Shown here: positions 17,320 through 25,829 of the stretch, piece after piece
Position numbering within the stretch: position 1 is the first letter of the stretch
Layout of the letters: each line of letters starts with the position of its first letter
DNA from: Caulobacter sp. CCUG 60055
Lineage (GTDB): Bacteria > Pseudomonadota > Alphaproteobacteria > Caulobacterales > Caulobacteraceae
Assembly (NCBI RefSeq): GCF_022750545.1
Contig: NZ_PUIC01000007.1
Coordinates: 59,093 to 123,092 of the forward strand
DNA length: 64,000 nucleotides
Direction of reading: 5' to 3'
Program-made: the position numbers and the translations under genes
The notes under the pieces: model-generated
Database searches by the model: none
What the model was told of the DNA's origin: nothing
The model's input: the letters and a program-made list of their open reading frames with translations, nothing else

Positions 17320-18378
17320 TCAAACATCCAGCGACAAGTCCAGGGCCGCCAGAATCGGTCCCAGGTCGCTGACGTAGCTTAGGCCGCGTCCGTTGCTTCC
17401 ACCCTGGTCGGTGCCGGCGAACAGCAGCCCGACCGCGAAGCCCCCGGCGTCGAGGACCAGGGCCCCGCTGTCGCCGCCCTGGCTGAACGGCTGGTCGCCG
17501 TCGCCCTCGATCTCGGTCTGCCGGTCGAACGTCAGGCTGCCCATCTCGTAATCGACCACCACGTCGTCGACCTCGATCGCCGACACCCGCCCGCGCGTCA
17601 GGCCGGTGGTGCGGCCGAGCTTGAACACCGGCTCGCCGATCTCGAACGTGGTCTGGCGCGCGCCCTTGAGCGCCGGGGCCGGCGCGCCGGTGAGCGTGAG
17701 CGGGTCGAAGGGGACGCCGTCGTCGAGGGCGGCGACGGCGGCGTCGAAATGGTTCGCGCCGGCGGTCTTCAGCGGCGTGAAGTCCAGCAGGGTTCCGATG
17801 GAGTCGCCGGCCCGGCGGCCGCCGTCGAGGACGCCCGCCTGCAGGACGGCGTCGCCCGGCCGTCCCTGGTTCTCGTTAGCCAGGACGTGGTTGTTGGACA
17901 GCAGCACGCGCTTGCCGGACTTGCGGTGGGTCGGGAAGGCCCCGGTCGAGCCGGCGGTGACGCCGAAATGCCCGACGCTGGCGCCGATCAGCAGAGGGCG
18001 CTGGCGCGAGGCGTGCCACGGGGCCTGTTGCTTGGCGGCCCGACCGATGTAGCGGAACTCGGCCTCGCCCTCGGCCAGCTTGTGCAGGCGCTCGTAGAGT
18101 TCGCCGCTGTTGAGCAGCAGGCCGCCCTGCACGCGCACCGCCAGGCGGTAGTCGAACGGACCGCCGTGGCCCGAGACGCCGAGGGCGACGCCGGCCACCG
18201 CGCCGGTGTTGCGGTGGATCGAGGCGGCGGGCGCCGAGAAGGCGCGCACGCGGGCCGCTTCATCCAGAGCCGGGGCGACCAGGGTCTCCAGGGCCTGTTG
18301 CTTCAGTGCACGGACGGATTCAATTTCCACGTGCGTCTTCCCGCTATCTGTGGTTGATGATAGCCAGGGTTCCGGCAT
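17320..18378 (-). CDS. Trypsin-fold (S1-like) serine protease
   Basis: Up to 352 residues. The chymotrypsin-type triad is visible: His in LLSNNHVLANENQ, Asp in GANHFDAAVAALDD, and Ser in FSQGGDSGALVLD. About 110 residues precede the catalytic core and look like a pro-domain. No signal peptide is evident, so location is uncertain. Start choice is open: the ATG 18378 has only a weak site, and a GTG at 18330 follows GGGAAG and would remove 16 residues. The small pro-domain-like gene follows by 24 bp. Self-cleavage or an envelope or intracellular regulatory role is possible, but substrates are unknown. Confidence 0.82.
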   Translation of the reverse strand: MPEPWLSSTTDSGKTHVEIESVRALKQQALETLVAPALDEAARVRAFSAPAASIHRNTGAVAGVALGVSGHGGPFDYRLAVRVQGGLLLNSGELYERLHKLAEGEAEFRYIGRAAKQQAPWHASRQRPLLIGASVGHFGVTAGSTGAFPTHRKSGKRVLLSNNHVLANENQGRPGDAVLQAGVLDGGRRAGDSIGTLLDFTPLKTAGANHFDAAVAALDDGVPFDPLTLTGAPAPALKGARQTTFEIGEPVFKLGRTTGLTRGRVSAIEVDDVVVDYEMGSLTFDRQTEIEGDGDQPFSQGGDSGALVLDAGGFAVGLLFAGTDQGGSNGRGLSYVSDLGPILAALDLSLDV

Positions 18379-18548
18379 AGTCCAGCGCGTCCCGGGGGGA
18401 ACGTCGGCATGGTTCAGCGCCGTCGGCCGTCGCGCCGAACGAAGGCCGCATCGCGCGGGGAGGGGGCTTTCGTCGTGCGTCCCGCAGTCATTTCGCGATC
18501 GCGGTCCTCGCGGTCGGCCTGACCTCGATCGCCAACGGAGAACTCGCC

Positions 18549-19748
18549 ATGTCGCAGGACGCCGCGACGCCGACCGACCCCGTCATCCTCGCGGCCGAGC
18601 AGGACGCGGCCCGGGAAAACGCCAAGAAGGCCGCCGCCGAGGCCAAGACCGCCGCCATCGGCGCGCAGAACGCCTCGCTGCAGGCCCAGTTGGGAACGTT
18701 CCCGGACTCCGGCAATTCGGGGAAGGTCGACGTCAAGACCGACGGCGGCAAAGCCGAGGCCGCGCTGCTGGCCGGCCGGGCGACCAACATCGCCGCCGCC
18801 CAGATTGTCGAGGCGGTCAAGGACAAGGCCGCCGGCCGCTCGGTCCACGTCTACGCCGGCGCCGACCGGCCGACGACCGACCGCTGGACCGGCTTCGACC
18901 TTCGCCAGCGCGTGCTCGCTTCGGCCCTGGCTCCCAAGGCCGACGACCTGGACCGCCGCGCCCAGGCCGCCTTGGCCGAGATCAAGCTGGGCGCGACGCC
19001 GCACGCCAAGGCCGAGGCCGCGCCCCTGGCCGCCGTCGCCCTGGGCGCGGCCACCCTCACCAAAATCCTCGGACTGTTCCAGACCGACTACGAGGTCGGC
19101 GGCGTGGCCGTGGAGCACGACGACGCGCAACTGGCCCTGGCGGTGGCCGGAGCCTTGCGCGCCGCCGGTCCGGCGCCGACGGCGGTCTATCTGGCCGGCC
19201 GGTCGACGGGAACGGCCGACCCGGACATCTTCGATCTGATCAAGCCGTTGGCCGAACAGGGCGCCCACGCCCAGGCGCGCATCGCCTACCTGCAGGAGCG
19301 GGCCAAGGCGGTGCGGGCCGACGTCAAGGCCAAGGACCCCAAGCTGATCGAGGCGGCCGGCGCCTGCGACCAGGCCGTCGCCGCCTGGCAGGCCGTGGCC
19401 GGCGGCTACGACGCCCTCTTGACCGGACTGACCACGCCGGACGCCGGCGGCGCTCTGCCGGCGGCCAGGGTGGCGGCCGAGAAGCGGCTGGCCGACGCCT
19501 TGGGCGGCACGGACCTCGTGCTGTTCGTCAAGGCCGACGCCAGCGTCGGCGGCTACTATGTCAGGAAAAACATCCTGTCGGTGTTCGGCGGCGAGCCGTT
19601 CTACGTCGCCGCCGGCGTCGTGGCCTCGTACGTCCTGGTCGCTGGGCGGCAGGGCGACGTGCTGGCGGCCGGCGTCACGCCGGTGCATGGCGGTTACGTT
19701 CAGGCGTCCAAGGCGGCCGAGATCGTCAATGCGGCCAGGCCGCGTTGA
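18549..19748 (+). CDS. Conserved-looking hypothetical protein, 399 residues
   Basis: I do not recognise this protein. It starts at an ATG preceded by ACGGAGAAC. The first ~45 residues are a highly charged Ala/Lys/Glu helix that could be a coiled coil (AEQDAARENAKKAAAEAKTA). The remainder is mixed alpha/beta with Ala-rich helices and short strands (VHVYAGADRP, TAVYLAGRSTG, DLVLFVKADASVGGYYVRKN). A C-terminal stretch EPFYVAAGVVASYVLVAG is moderately hydrophobic. No signal peptide is encoded in frame with a usable start codon. Codon use matches the neighbours, so it does not look recently acquired. It converges on the small Cys protein gene, 34 bp away. No function is proposed. Confidence 0.75.
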   Translation: MSQDAATPTDPVILAAEQDAARENAKKAAAEAKTAAIGAQNASLQAQLGTFPDSGNSGKVDVKTDGGKAEAALLAGRATNIAAAQIVEAVKDKAAGRSVHVYAGADRPTTDRWTGFDLRQRVLASALAPKADDLDRRAQAALAEIKLGATPHAKAEAAPLAAVALGAATLTKILGLFQTDYEVGGVAVEHDDAQLALAVAGALRAAGPAPTAVYLAGRSTGTADPDIFDLIKPLAEQGAHAQARIAYLQERAKAVRADVKAKDPKLIEAAGACDQAVAAWQAVAGGYDALLTGLTTPDAGGALPAARVAAEKRLADALGGTDLVLFVKADASVGGYYVRKNILSVFGGEPFYVAAGVVASYVLVAGRQGDVLAAGVTPVHGGYVQASKAAEIVNAARPR

Positions 19749-19782
19749 AAACGCCCGGGGGCCGCCGCGATCGGGGTGGCCC

Positions 19783-20247
19783 CTAGGGGACGATCACGAT
19801 GGCCGGCGTGATGGTCAGCGTCGCCGACAGCTTGCAGTTCGGCGGCAGCATCACGGCGTTGATGGACACGGCGCCGGCCGGGCCGATCGACACCGGGACG
19901 TCGCCGGGGCCGCACGTTCCCACGGGGGTGGTTATGGTCACGGCCCGGATCACGCCCAACGACGCTCCCGGTCCGGCCGTGAACGTCCACGGCAGGTTGG
20001 TTGAGACGATCATGCCGCAGGTCGGCGTGCCGGAGGTGAAGGTCGAACCCGTCACGTGGCCGACGCCGGCGGCGTCGACGATCCCCGACAGCGTCCAGTT
20101 GCACTGGAAGTTCACCAGCTGGTTGACGACCACCTTGCCCTTCATCGTCCAGGTGATGTTCGTCGGGCTGAAGCTGTCGGCCTTGGCCGGGGACGACAGG
20201 GCCGCGACCATCGCGAGGGCGGCGGCCGCGCAGGCGCACAGGTTCAT
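19783..20247 (-). CDS. Small exported four-Cys protein (NLPW/CGPG family), copy A
   Basis: 154 residues with a signal peptide (CACAAAALAMVAALSSPAKA) and an all-beta-looking mature part rich in Thr, Val and Gly. Aligned by eye with the proteins at 34197-34643 and 48686-49132, it shares four cysteines (FQCNW, PTCGM, TCGPG, PNCKL), the motif STNLPWT and the motif CGPG. Two disulfides in an exported beta sandwich are inferred. No known family came to mind. It starts divergently from the Lrp gene across a 334-bp spacer and converges on the 399-residue gene. Function unknown. Confidence 0.8.
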   Translation of the reverse strand: MNLCACAAAALAMVAALSSPAKADSFSPTNITWTMKGKVVVNQLVNFQCNWTLSGIVDAAGVGHVTGSTFTSGTPTCGMIVSTNLPWTFTAGPGASLGVIRAVTITTPVGTCGPGDVPVSIGPAGAVSINAVMLPPNCKLSATLTITPAIVIVP

Positions 20248-20581
20248 GACGGTCCTTTCGGGAACGGCGTCGCGGGAATGCGCCGCGTGTCAATGCTCAC
20301 CCGGTTAGACGGCCGGGCGCCCCGGGCGGGGGGATGCAAGGCCGGCGGACCGTTCCCCATGGCGCGCGCTGTCGCCGAATTTTCGCATAAGGGCCGTGGT
20401 TCATTCACAAATTCCGCAATCGATGGCGCTTCATTGCGGTTTTTCGGCGGTTACGGGCCGCTAGCGTATTCGCCGTGAAAGGGTCGATCAGACGAGCCGG
20501 CGTTCAACCACAGCCCCGCCAGGCGTGGCGTGATGCGAAGAGTTCGCCATCGGTCCGTGTGACCCGATGTAAGGCCCGCCG
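20248..20581. other. Intergenic region between divergent copy-A and Lrp genes
   Basis: 334 bp without a credible gene. The part around 20380-20460 is less GC-rich than its surroundings (for example ATTCACAAATTCCGC) and probably holds divergent promoters for the exported Cys protein and the Lrp regulator. I see no clear palindrome or terminator. Confidence 0.5.
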
Positions 20582-21103
20582 ATGACCGACGCGTTAGATC
20601 CTCGCCCGAAGACCGACCGGATCGACCACAAGATCCTGGCGGCGCTGCAGCGGGACGGCCGCATCACCAACACCCGGATGAGCGAGCAGGTGGGCCTGTC
20701 GGCCACCCGTTGCTGGGAGCGGGTCAAGCGCCTGGAGCGGACCGGCGTCATCCGCGGCTATCACGCCGACATCGACCTGCGGCGGCTGGCCAAGCTGTCG
20801 CTCTACCAGGCCCATGTCCGGCTCTCGAACACCGCCCCCGCCAAGGCGCAGATGTTCGAACGCTGCGTCAGGAACGAGGACGCCGTTCTGTCGGGACACG
20901 CGACCCTGGGCAACTACGACTACGTCCTGATGGTCGCCGCGCCGGACACCGAGTCCTTCCAGTCGGTGATGGACCGCATACTGCTGCAATGCGGCGTCGA
21001 CTTCGAGTTCGTCACCTCCTCCATCTACAAGACCGTGAAGGCTTCCAACTCTTCGCCGATCGCCGTCCTTCTCGCCGCCGGGCAAGACGATCCCGACCGG
21101 TGA
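20582..21103 (+). CDS. Lrp/AsnC-family transcriptional regulator
   Basis: 173 residues. An N-terminal winged helix-turn-helix (residues ~10-65: DRIDHKILAALQRDGRITNT, MSEQVGLSATRCWERVKRLE) is followed by the RAM/AsnC ligand-binding domain (GYDADI-type strand, then GHATLGNYDYVLMVAAPD). Family members form octamers and sense amino acids. Its stop codon abuts, with no intervening base, the stop codon of the convergent PLP enzyme gene. That enzyme of sulfur amino-acid metabolism is a plausible target, but Lrp genes more often regulate divergent neighbours, so this is only a suggestion. Confidence 0.92.
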   Translation: MTDALDPRPKTDRIDHKILAALQRDGRITNTRMSEQVGLSATRCWERVKRLERTGVIRGYHADIDLRRLAKLSLYQAHVRLSNTAPAKAQMFERCVRNEDAVLSGHATLGNYDYVLMVAAPDTESFQSVMDRILLQCGVDFEFVTSSIYKTVKASNSSPIAVLLAAGQDDPDR

Positions 21104-22300
21104 TCAGGCGCCGGCCAGGGCCTGGTCGAGGTCCTGGATCAGGTCTTCGGCCGCCTCGACGCCGCAGGAATAGCGGATCAGGGCCTCGGGAATGCCCAGC
21201 CGCGCCCGCTGTTCCGGCGTGCATTCGACGTGGCTGGTGGCGGCCGGCGGCCCGGCCAGGGTGTTGACCGAGCCCAGGCTGGCCGCCCGGTGCGCCAGCT
21301 TCAGGCGGCCGAGCACGCGCTTGGCCGCGTCGAAGTCGCCCTTGACGGCGAAGCTCAGCACGCCGCCGAACCCGCGCATCTGCCGGGCCGCCACGTCGTG
21401 GTTGGGGTGCTGGGCCAGGCCGGGATAGCAGACCGTCTCGACGCGGGGATGGCGGCTCAGCCAGGAGGCCACGGCGAGGGCGGTCTCGCTCTGGCGGCGC
21501 ACCCGCAGGTCCAGGGTCTTCAGGCCGCGCAGCAGCAGATAGGCTGAGAAGGCGTCGAGGCTGGCCCCGGTGATCTCGCGATAGTGGAACACCTGGCGGA
21601 TCAGGTCGGCCCGGCCGGCCAGCACCCCGCCCATGGCGTCGTCGTGGCCGCCCAGGAACTTGGTGGCGCTGTGGACCACCAGGTCGGCGCCGAGCGCCAG
21701 CGGCTGCTGGTTGATCGGGGTGGCGAAGGTGTTGTCGACGACGGTGATCGCGCCGACCGCCCTGGCCGCCGCCGCCGCCCGCGCCAGATCGACGACTTTC
21801 AAGGTGGGATTGGTCGGGGTCTCCAGATAGACCAGACGGCATCCCTCGCCGATCGCCGCGTCCAGCGCGTCGAGGTCGTCCGTCCTGACCAGCTCGACCT
21901 CGACGCCCATGCGCGGCAGGATCTCGAGGAAGATCTTGCTGGTCCCGCCATAGCTGTCGGTGATCGACACCACGCGGTCGCCGGTGTTCAGCAGCGCGAA
22001 CAGGGTGTTGGAGATCGCCGCCATGCCGGTGGCGAAGCTGGTCGCGGCCTGCGCGCCTTCCAGCAGGCGCACCTTCTCCTCGAACACGGCGACTGTGGGG
22101 TTGGTGTTGCGGCTGTAGATGTGGCCGGGGCCCTCGCCCAGGGCGGCGGCCAGCCAGCTGTCGACGTCGGGATAGCTGAACGTGGCGCTGTGCACGATCG
22201 GCGTCTGGGCCGCGCCCGCCGCCACCGGCCGTTCTTCGCCGGCCCAGACGGCGATGGTCTCTGGGCGTCGATCCTTCAGTTCCATGGGATTGGCCTTCAT
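21104..22300 (-). CDS. PLP-dependent Cys/Met metabolism enzyme (gamma-synthase/gamma-lyase family)
   Basis: 398 residues of the Cys/Met-metabolism PLP family. Visible landmarks are YSRNTNPTV, the cofactor-binding SFATGMAA, D189 in VVDNTFATP, and the Schiff-base K214 in HSATKFLGGH. The C-terminal segment SLGSVNTLAGPPAATSH is typical. The family includes cystathionine gamma-synthase, O-acetylhomoserine sulfhydrylase, cystathionine gamma-lyase and methionine gamma-lyase. I cannot choose between these by eye. Two in-frame ATGs exist (22300 and 22285), neither with a strong ribosome site; I kept the longer. The beta-lactamase-fold gene upstream on the same strand ends 33 bp before it. Confidence 0.88.
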   Translation of the reverse strand: MKANPMELKDRRPETIAVWAGEERPVAAGAAQTPIVHSATFSYPDVDSWLAAALGEGPGHIYSRNTNPTVAVFEEKVRLLEGAQAATSFATGMAAISNTLFALLNTGDRVVSITDSYGGTSKIFLEILPRMGVEVELVRTDDLDALDAAIGEGCRLVYLETPTNPTLKVVDLARAAAAARAVGAITVVDNTFATPINQQPLALGADLVVHSATKFLGGHDDAMGGVLAGRADLIRQVFHYREITGASLDAFSAYLLLRGLKTLDLRVRRQSETALAVASWLSRHPRVETVCYPGLAQHPNHDVAARQMRGFGGVLSFAVKGDFDAAKRVLGRLKLAHRAASLGSVNTLAGPPAATSHVECTPEQRARLGIPEALIRYSCGVEAAEDLIQDLDQALAGA

Positions 22301-22333
22301 TGTCTTGAGGGGGCGGGCGGGGGCGGTCGGCGG

Positions 22334-24274
22334 TCAGCCGAAGCGCCAGCCCATCAGGTTCCATTGCTGGAAGAACAGCGCGACGCCGGCGCCGGCCGCC
22401 AGCACCAGGATCAGATAGGTCCGGCGGCCGGCGCCGAACGTGGCGCGCCGCCAGGCCGTCGCGGTGACGATCGCCGCCGCCGCCGTGACCACGGCCAGGG
22501 CCGGCGGCAGCAGCAGGGCGCCTTTGAGGACCGTCGGGATGGTCTGCTCCAGATGGTCGGCGCTCGCCGCCAGGGCGACGCCGACGGCGAGTATGGCGGC
22601 GAGGCCGAGGCCCGACACCGCCCGCGACAGGGCGAGGACGGCCCGCTCGCCCTTGGCCAGCGCCCGCAGGCGCGCGCGATGGGCGTAGGCGTCGATCGGG
22701 GCGCTCAGCAGGACCAGGGCCGAGGCGGCCAGCACCAGCCACCAAAGGCCGACGTTTTCGTTCCATGGGGTGCGCTCGGCGACCCAGTAGGGGGCGGCGC
22801 TGGTGGCGAAGAAGGTCGCCTTCCCGCCGCGCGCGCCCTTGAAGACGATCTGGCGATCGCCGTCGACCTGCTGGAACAGGCCCTCGCCCAGCGGGGCGTA
22901 GAGTTCGAGAACCGGGCCCAGCCCCTTGACCAGCAGCCGGTCCGGGCCCGTCCGCGTCACCTCGTACTGGGAGAAGACGTCGAGGAACTTGTCGATCTTG
23001 GTCGTGCTGCGCCGGCTGGAGCGATAGGCCCCGGGATAGGCGTCCATCTGCGCGACGGCCTCGCGCGGGGCGGGCGGAATCGGCGGCGGGGCGGCGGGAT
23101 AGAAGCGGTCGAAGAAGCTCTTGATGAAGCGGCGGTGGATGGCCGAGTCGCTTCCCGCATAGGAGATGAACACGCCCAGACGTTGGTCGGGCGCCAGCAT
23201 CAGGCTGGTGAGGAAGGCGTCCGTCGCCCCGCCGTGGCCGACCAGGCGCACGCCGTTGATGCGGCTCTCGTAGAAGCCGAGCGCCATGCCCGGCAGGCGC
23301 GGGTCGGTCTGAAACGCGGTTCTGCGCATCAGCCGCGCGGTCTCGGGCTTGAGGATGCGGGCGCCGTCGAGCTCGCCGTCCTGCAGGCAGGCGAGCATGA
23401 AGCGGGTCATGTCCAGGCCGGACGCGGCGACCGACCCGGCCGGCCGGAAGCCGGCGATGGTCTCGATCGGCTTGGGCGTCAGCAAGCCGTCCTCGCGGAC
23501 GTAGGGCAGGGTCTGGAGGGCGGCCAGCCGGGGCGGCAGGGGCTCCTCGAAGGTGGTGTTCCGCATGCCCAGCGGATCGAAGATGTTGCGGCGGACATAG
23601 TCGTCGAACGGCGCCCCGCTGACCTGCTCGACGATCAGCCCGGCCAGCGCCGCGCCGTAGTTGGAATAGGCCGGGATCGTGGCCGGCGGCCGGACGCGCC
23701 GCGGCATGTGGGCGGCCATGGCGTGGGCGATCGACCTGTCCGGGTGCGGATCGAATGTGGACAGGTATCCCGCCGCGCCGTCCTCGAAGCCGGCGGTGTG
23801 GGTCATCAGGGCGCGCAGCGTGACCGGCCGCCCGAAGGCCTGCGGGATGCGGACGCCCTTCAGATAGGTGTTCACGTCGGCGTCGAGATCCACCTGGCCG
23901 CGCTCGACCAGCTGCATCACCGCGGTCCAGGTGAACAGCTTTGAGGTCGAGCCGATGCGGAACAGGCTGGCGGCCGGATCGACGGGCCTGTGCGCGGCCC
24001 GGTCGGCCTCGCCATAGCCGCGGGCGAACACGACGCGGCCGTCGCGGACCACGGCCACCACCGCGTTCTGCAGGTCGTTGTCGCGCATGTAGGCCGACAT
24101 CAGGCCGTCGATGAACGCCGCTATCTCGCCGTCGGCGGAGGCGGAGGCGGCGGGGCCGGGCGCGGAGGCTGGGGCCGCAGGCGGCTGCGTCGGGGCGGCG
24201 GCCCCGGGCGGCGGAGCCAGCGCGACCAGGCCGGCGCAGCCCAGGCCGGCGATCAGCGATCTCAAACGCGTCAT
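22334..24274 (-). CDS. Membrane-anchored beta-lactamase-fold serine hydrolase
   Basis: 646 residues. A signal peptide and Ala/Pro-rich linker lead to a class C beta-lactamase / penicillin-binding-type domain (residues ~50-400). Its catalytic Ser-x-x-Lys is GSTSK (S109, K112), the Tyr-x-Asn is AYSNYG (Y203), and a KTG-equivalent appears in VGHGGATDAF. A ~100-residue beta-rich region and about four C-terminal membrane spans (from LWWLVLAASALVLLSA onward) follow. Such proteins are usually esterases or peptidases rather than true beta-lactamases. The start ATG 24274 overlaps the stop of the alpha/beta hydrolase gene (ATGA), so these two are coupled. The frame extends upstream to 24847 but as a shadow of that gene. 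Confidence 0.87.
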   Translation of the reverse strand: MTRLRSLIAGLGCAGLVALAPPPGAAAPTQPPAAPASAPGPAASASADGEIAAFIDGLMSAYMRDNDLQNAVVAVVRDGRVVFARGYGEADRAAHRPVDPAASLFRIGSTSKLFTWTAVMQLVERGQVDLDADVNTYLKGVRIPQAFGRPVTLRALMTHTAGFEDGAAGYLSTFDPHPDRSIAHAMAAHMPRRVRPPATIPAYSNYGAALAGLIVEQVSGAPFDDYVRRNIFDPLGMRNTTFEEPLPPRLAALQTLPYVREDGLLTPKPIETIAGFRPAGSVAASGLDMTRFMLACLQDGELDGARILKPETARLMRRTAFQTDPRLPGMALGFYESRINGVRLVGHGGATDAFLTSLMLAPDQRLGVFISYAGSDSAIHRRFIKSFFDRFYPAAPPPIPPAPREAVAQMDAYPGAYRSSRRSTTKIDKFLDVFSQYEVTRTGPDRLLVKGLGPVLELYAPLGEGLFQQVDGDRQIVFKGARGGKATFFATSAAPYWVAERTPWNENVGLWWLVLAASALVLLSAPIDAYAHRARLRALAKGERAVLALSRAVSGLGLAAILAVGVALAASADHLEQTIPTVLKGALLLPPALAVVTAAAAIVTATAWRRATFGAGRRTYLILVLAAGAGVALFFQQWNLMGWRFG

Positions 24275-25815
24275 GGCGTCTTCCCGAGGTCTGAGGGCGG
24301 CGCGCTTTCGGCCATGCCGCCGACGGCGAACTTCACGTCCGGCCAGGGCGGCCGGGCCTGGTCCAGCAGCGGCGCGGGGCGGCCGCGCAGGTGGCGGTCG
24401 AAGAAGGCCAGCACGTAGCCGTCGACGATCGCCTGCATCCGGGCCGGGCTCGCCGCGCCGCTCAGCCCGATGGTCTTGAGCAACGGCGAGAGCCTCGGCA
24501 GGTCGGTGAAGTCGTAGTGCTCGGCGTCCGTGACCTTGACCCAGTAGCTGCGCTGATGGTCGCGGGCGAGGAACTGGCGATGCACGCTCAGGCGGCCGTT
24601 GTTGAAATAGAGGAACGGCGCCTTCTGGCCGGGCAGCTCGCTCAGGACCGCGCGGTAGCCGTCCAGATTGACGCCGGCGCGGCAACGCGGGTCGCCGACG
24701 CAGGTGACCTGGGCGGTCTGGCCGCCCATGGACATGCCCATCACCCCCAGCCGCGACAGGTCGAGCCGGCCGGCGAAGGGGCTGGGCAGGGCGCCCGCCT
24801 GCATGCGTTCGATCTCGTCGATGACGAACCGCTGGTCCTGCGACCACTGGTCGTTCCAGAACCGGGTCGAGGCCGTCTCCTCGGGCTGGAGCCGCACAAG
24901 GGCCCGGCCCAGGGCGTCGAGCGCCTTGGGGTCCTCGCTCTGCATCTCGGCGACAGCCCGGGCCTCGAAGTCCTTGGGATAGGGGCGCTCGGGATAGTCG
25001 TAGGCCTCGCCCATGAAGCCGGCGACGCGGCCGTCGGGGAACACCGTCGCGGCCCCGTCATAGCTGTGCTCGATCGAGACCACGACATAGCCATGGCTGG
25101 CCAGGGCCTCGCACAGCACGGTGTTCTGCACTCCGGCGCTGCCCAGGCCGTGCGAGAAGACGATGACCGGAAAGGCCTCCCGGCCGCGGGCCAGCGGGGC
25201 GGCGGCCACGGTGTGGGTGTGGATCTGGCCCAGATGGGTGACCATCCAGCCCAGCGGCCAGCCGTGGCGGTTCATCTCGTCGCGCAGGCGGTCGACGTGC
25301 TGGAACACCGGCTGGACGGGCCCCGTCGCGCCCGCGTCGGCCGGGTACCAGACCTGGATCATCAGCTCGCGATGGTCGAGCGGGTTGGCGGTGTGGACCT
25401 CGGGGCGCTTGAGGTCTTCGAGCTTGAGGCGGGTCCCGCCGACGCCGAACGGACCGTCCGGCGCGGGCAGGTCGAACATCGGAAACAGGCACGAAGCGGC
25501 GGTCGACAGGACGAGCAGCGAGGCGAGGCCGGCCCCGCCGACCCAGCGCAGGATCCCGCGCCGACGAAGGACGTCGCGCGGGCCGCGAAGGCGGGAGCCG
25601 GCCAGCAGGGCGGCGAGCGCCAGCCAGGCCAGATAGGCCGGGGTCATCTGCCAGCGCGGCCCCAGGGTCAGGACGGAGGCCGCGAGCGCCAGGCCGGCGG
25701 CGGCGAGCCCGCCCGCCGCCCAGGCGCGCCAGCGGCCCGGACGCAGGGCGACCACGGCCAGGGTCGCCGCCAGCAGCGCCGTCAGGGCCCAATCAAGCGG
25801 CGGCGTTCCCAGCAT
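24271..25815 (-). CDS. Membrane alpha/beta hydrolase, PAF-acetylhydrolase-like
   Basis: 514 residues. Three to four N-terminal hydrophobic segments (residues ~8-125) precede an alpha/beta-hydrolase domain. It contains FSHGLGSAG (oxyanion region), the nucleophile elbow VMGMSMGGQTA (GxSxG) and a late His in DAEHYDFTD. The overall pattern resembles platelet-activating-factor acetylhydrolase-like dienelactone-hydrolase-fold enzymes that act on short acyl esters. It starts at the ATG 25815, just after the TonB receptor gene at 25830 on the same strand, and its stop overlaps the start of the beta-lactamase-fold gene. A receptor-hydrolase-hydrolase operon is therefore likely; the substrate is unknown. 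Confidence 0.85.
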   Translation of the reverse strand: MLGTPPLDWALTALLAATLAVVALRPGRWRAWAAGGLAAAGLALAASVLTLGPRWQMTPAYLAWLALAALLAGSRLRGPRDVLRRRGILRWVGGAGLASLLVLSTAASCLFPMFDLPAPDGPFGVGGTRLKLEDLKRPEVHTANPLDHRELMIQVWYPADAGATGPVQPVFQHVDRLRDEMNRHGWPLGWMVTHLGQIHTHTVAAAPLARGREAFPVIVFSHGLGSAGVQNTVLCEALASHGYVVVSIEHSYDGAATVFPDGRVAGFMGEAYDYPERPYPKDFEARAVAEMQSEDPKALDALGRALVRLQPEETASTRFWNDQWSQDQRFVIDEIERMQAGALPSPFAGRLDLSRLGVMGMSMGGQTAQVTCVGDPRCRAGVNLDGYRAVLSELPGQKAPFLYFNNGRLSVHRQFLARDHQRSYWVKVTDAEHYDFTDLPRLSPLLKTIGLSGAASPARMQAIVDGYVLAFFDRHLRGRPAPLLDQARPPWPDVKFAVGGMAESAPPSDLGKTP

Positions 25816-25829
25816 GGCCGCGCGCCGCC

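Noticed and set aside
18489..18548. Signal-peptide-like segment in frame just before the 399-residue protein (FAIAVLAVGLTSIANGELA)
   Set aside because: It looks like an export signal, but there is no ATG, GTG or TTG in frame upstream of it, and a good ribosome site precedes the internal ATG at 18549. A sequencing error could change this view.
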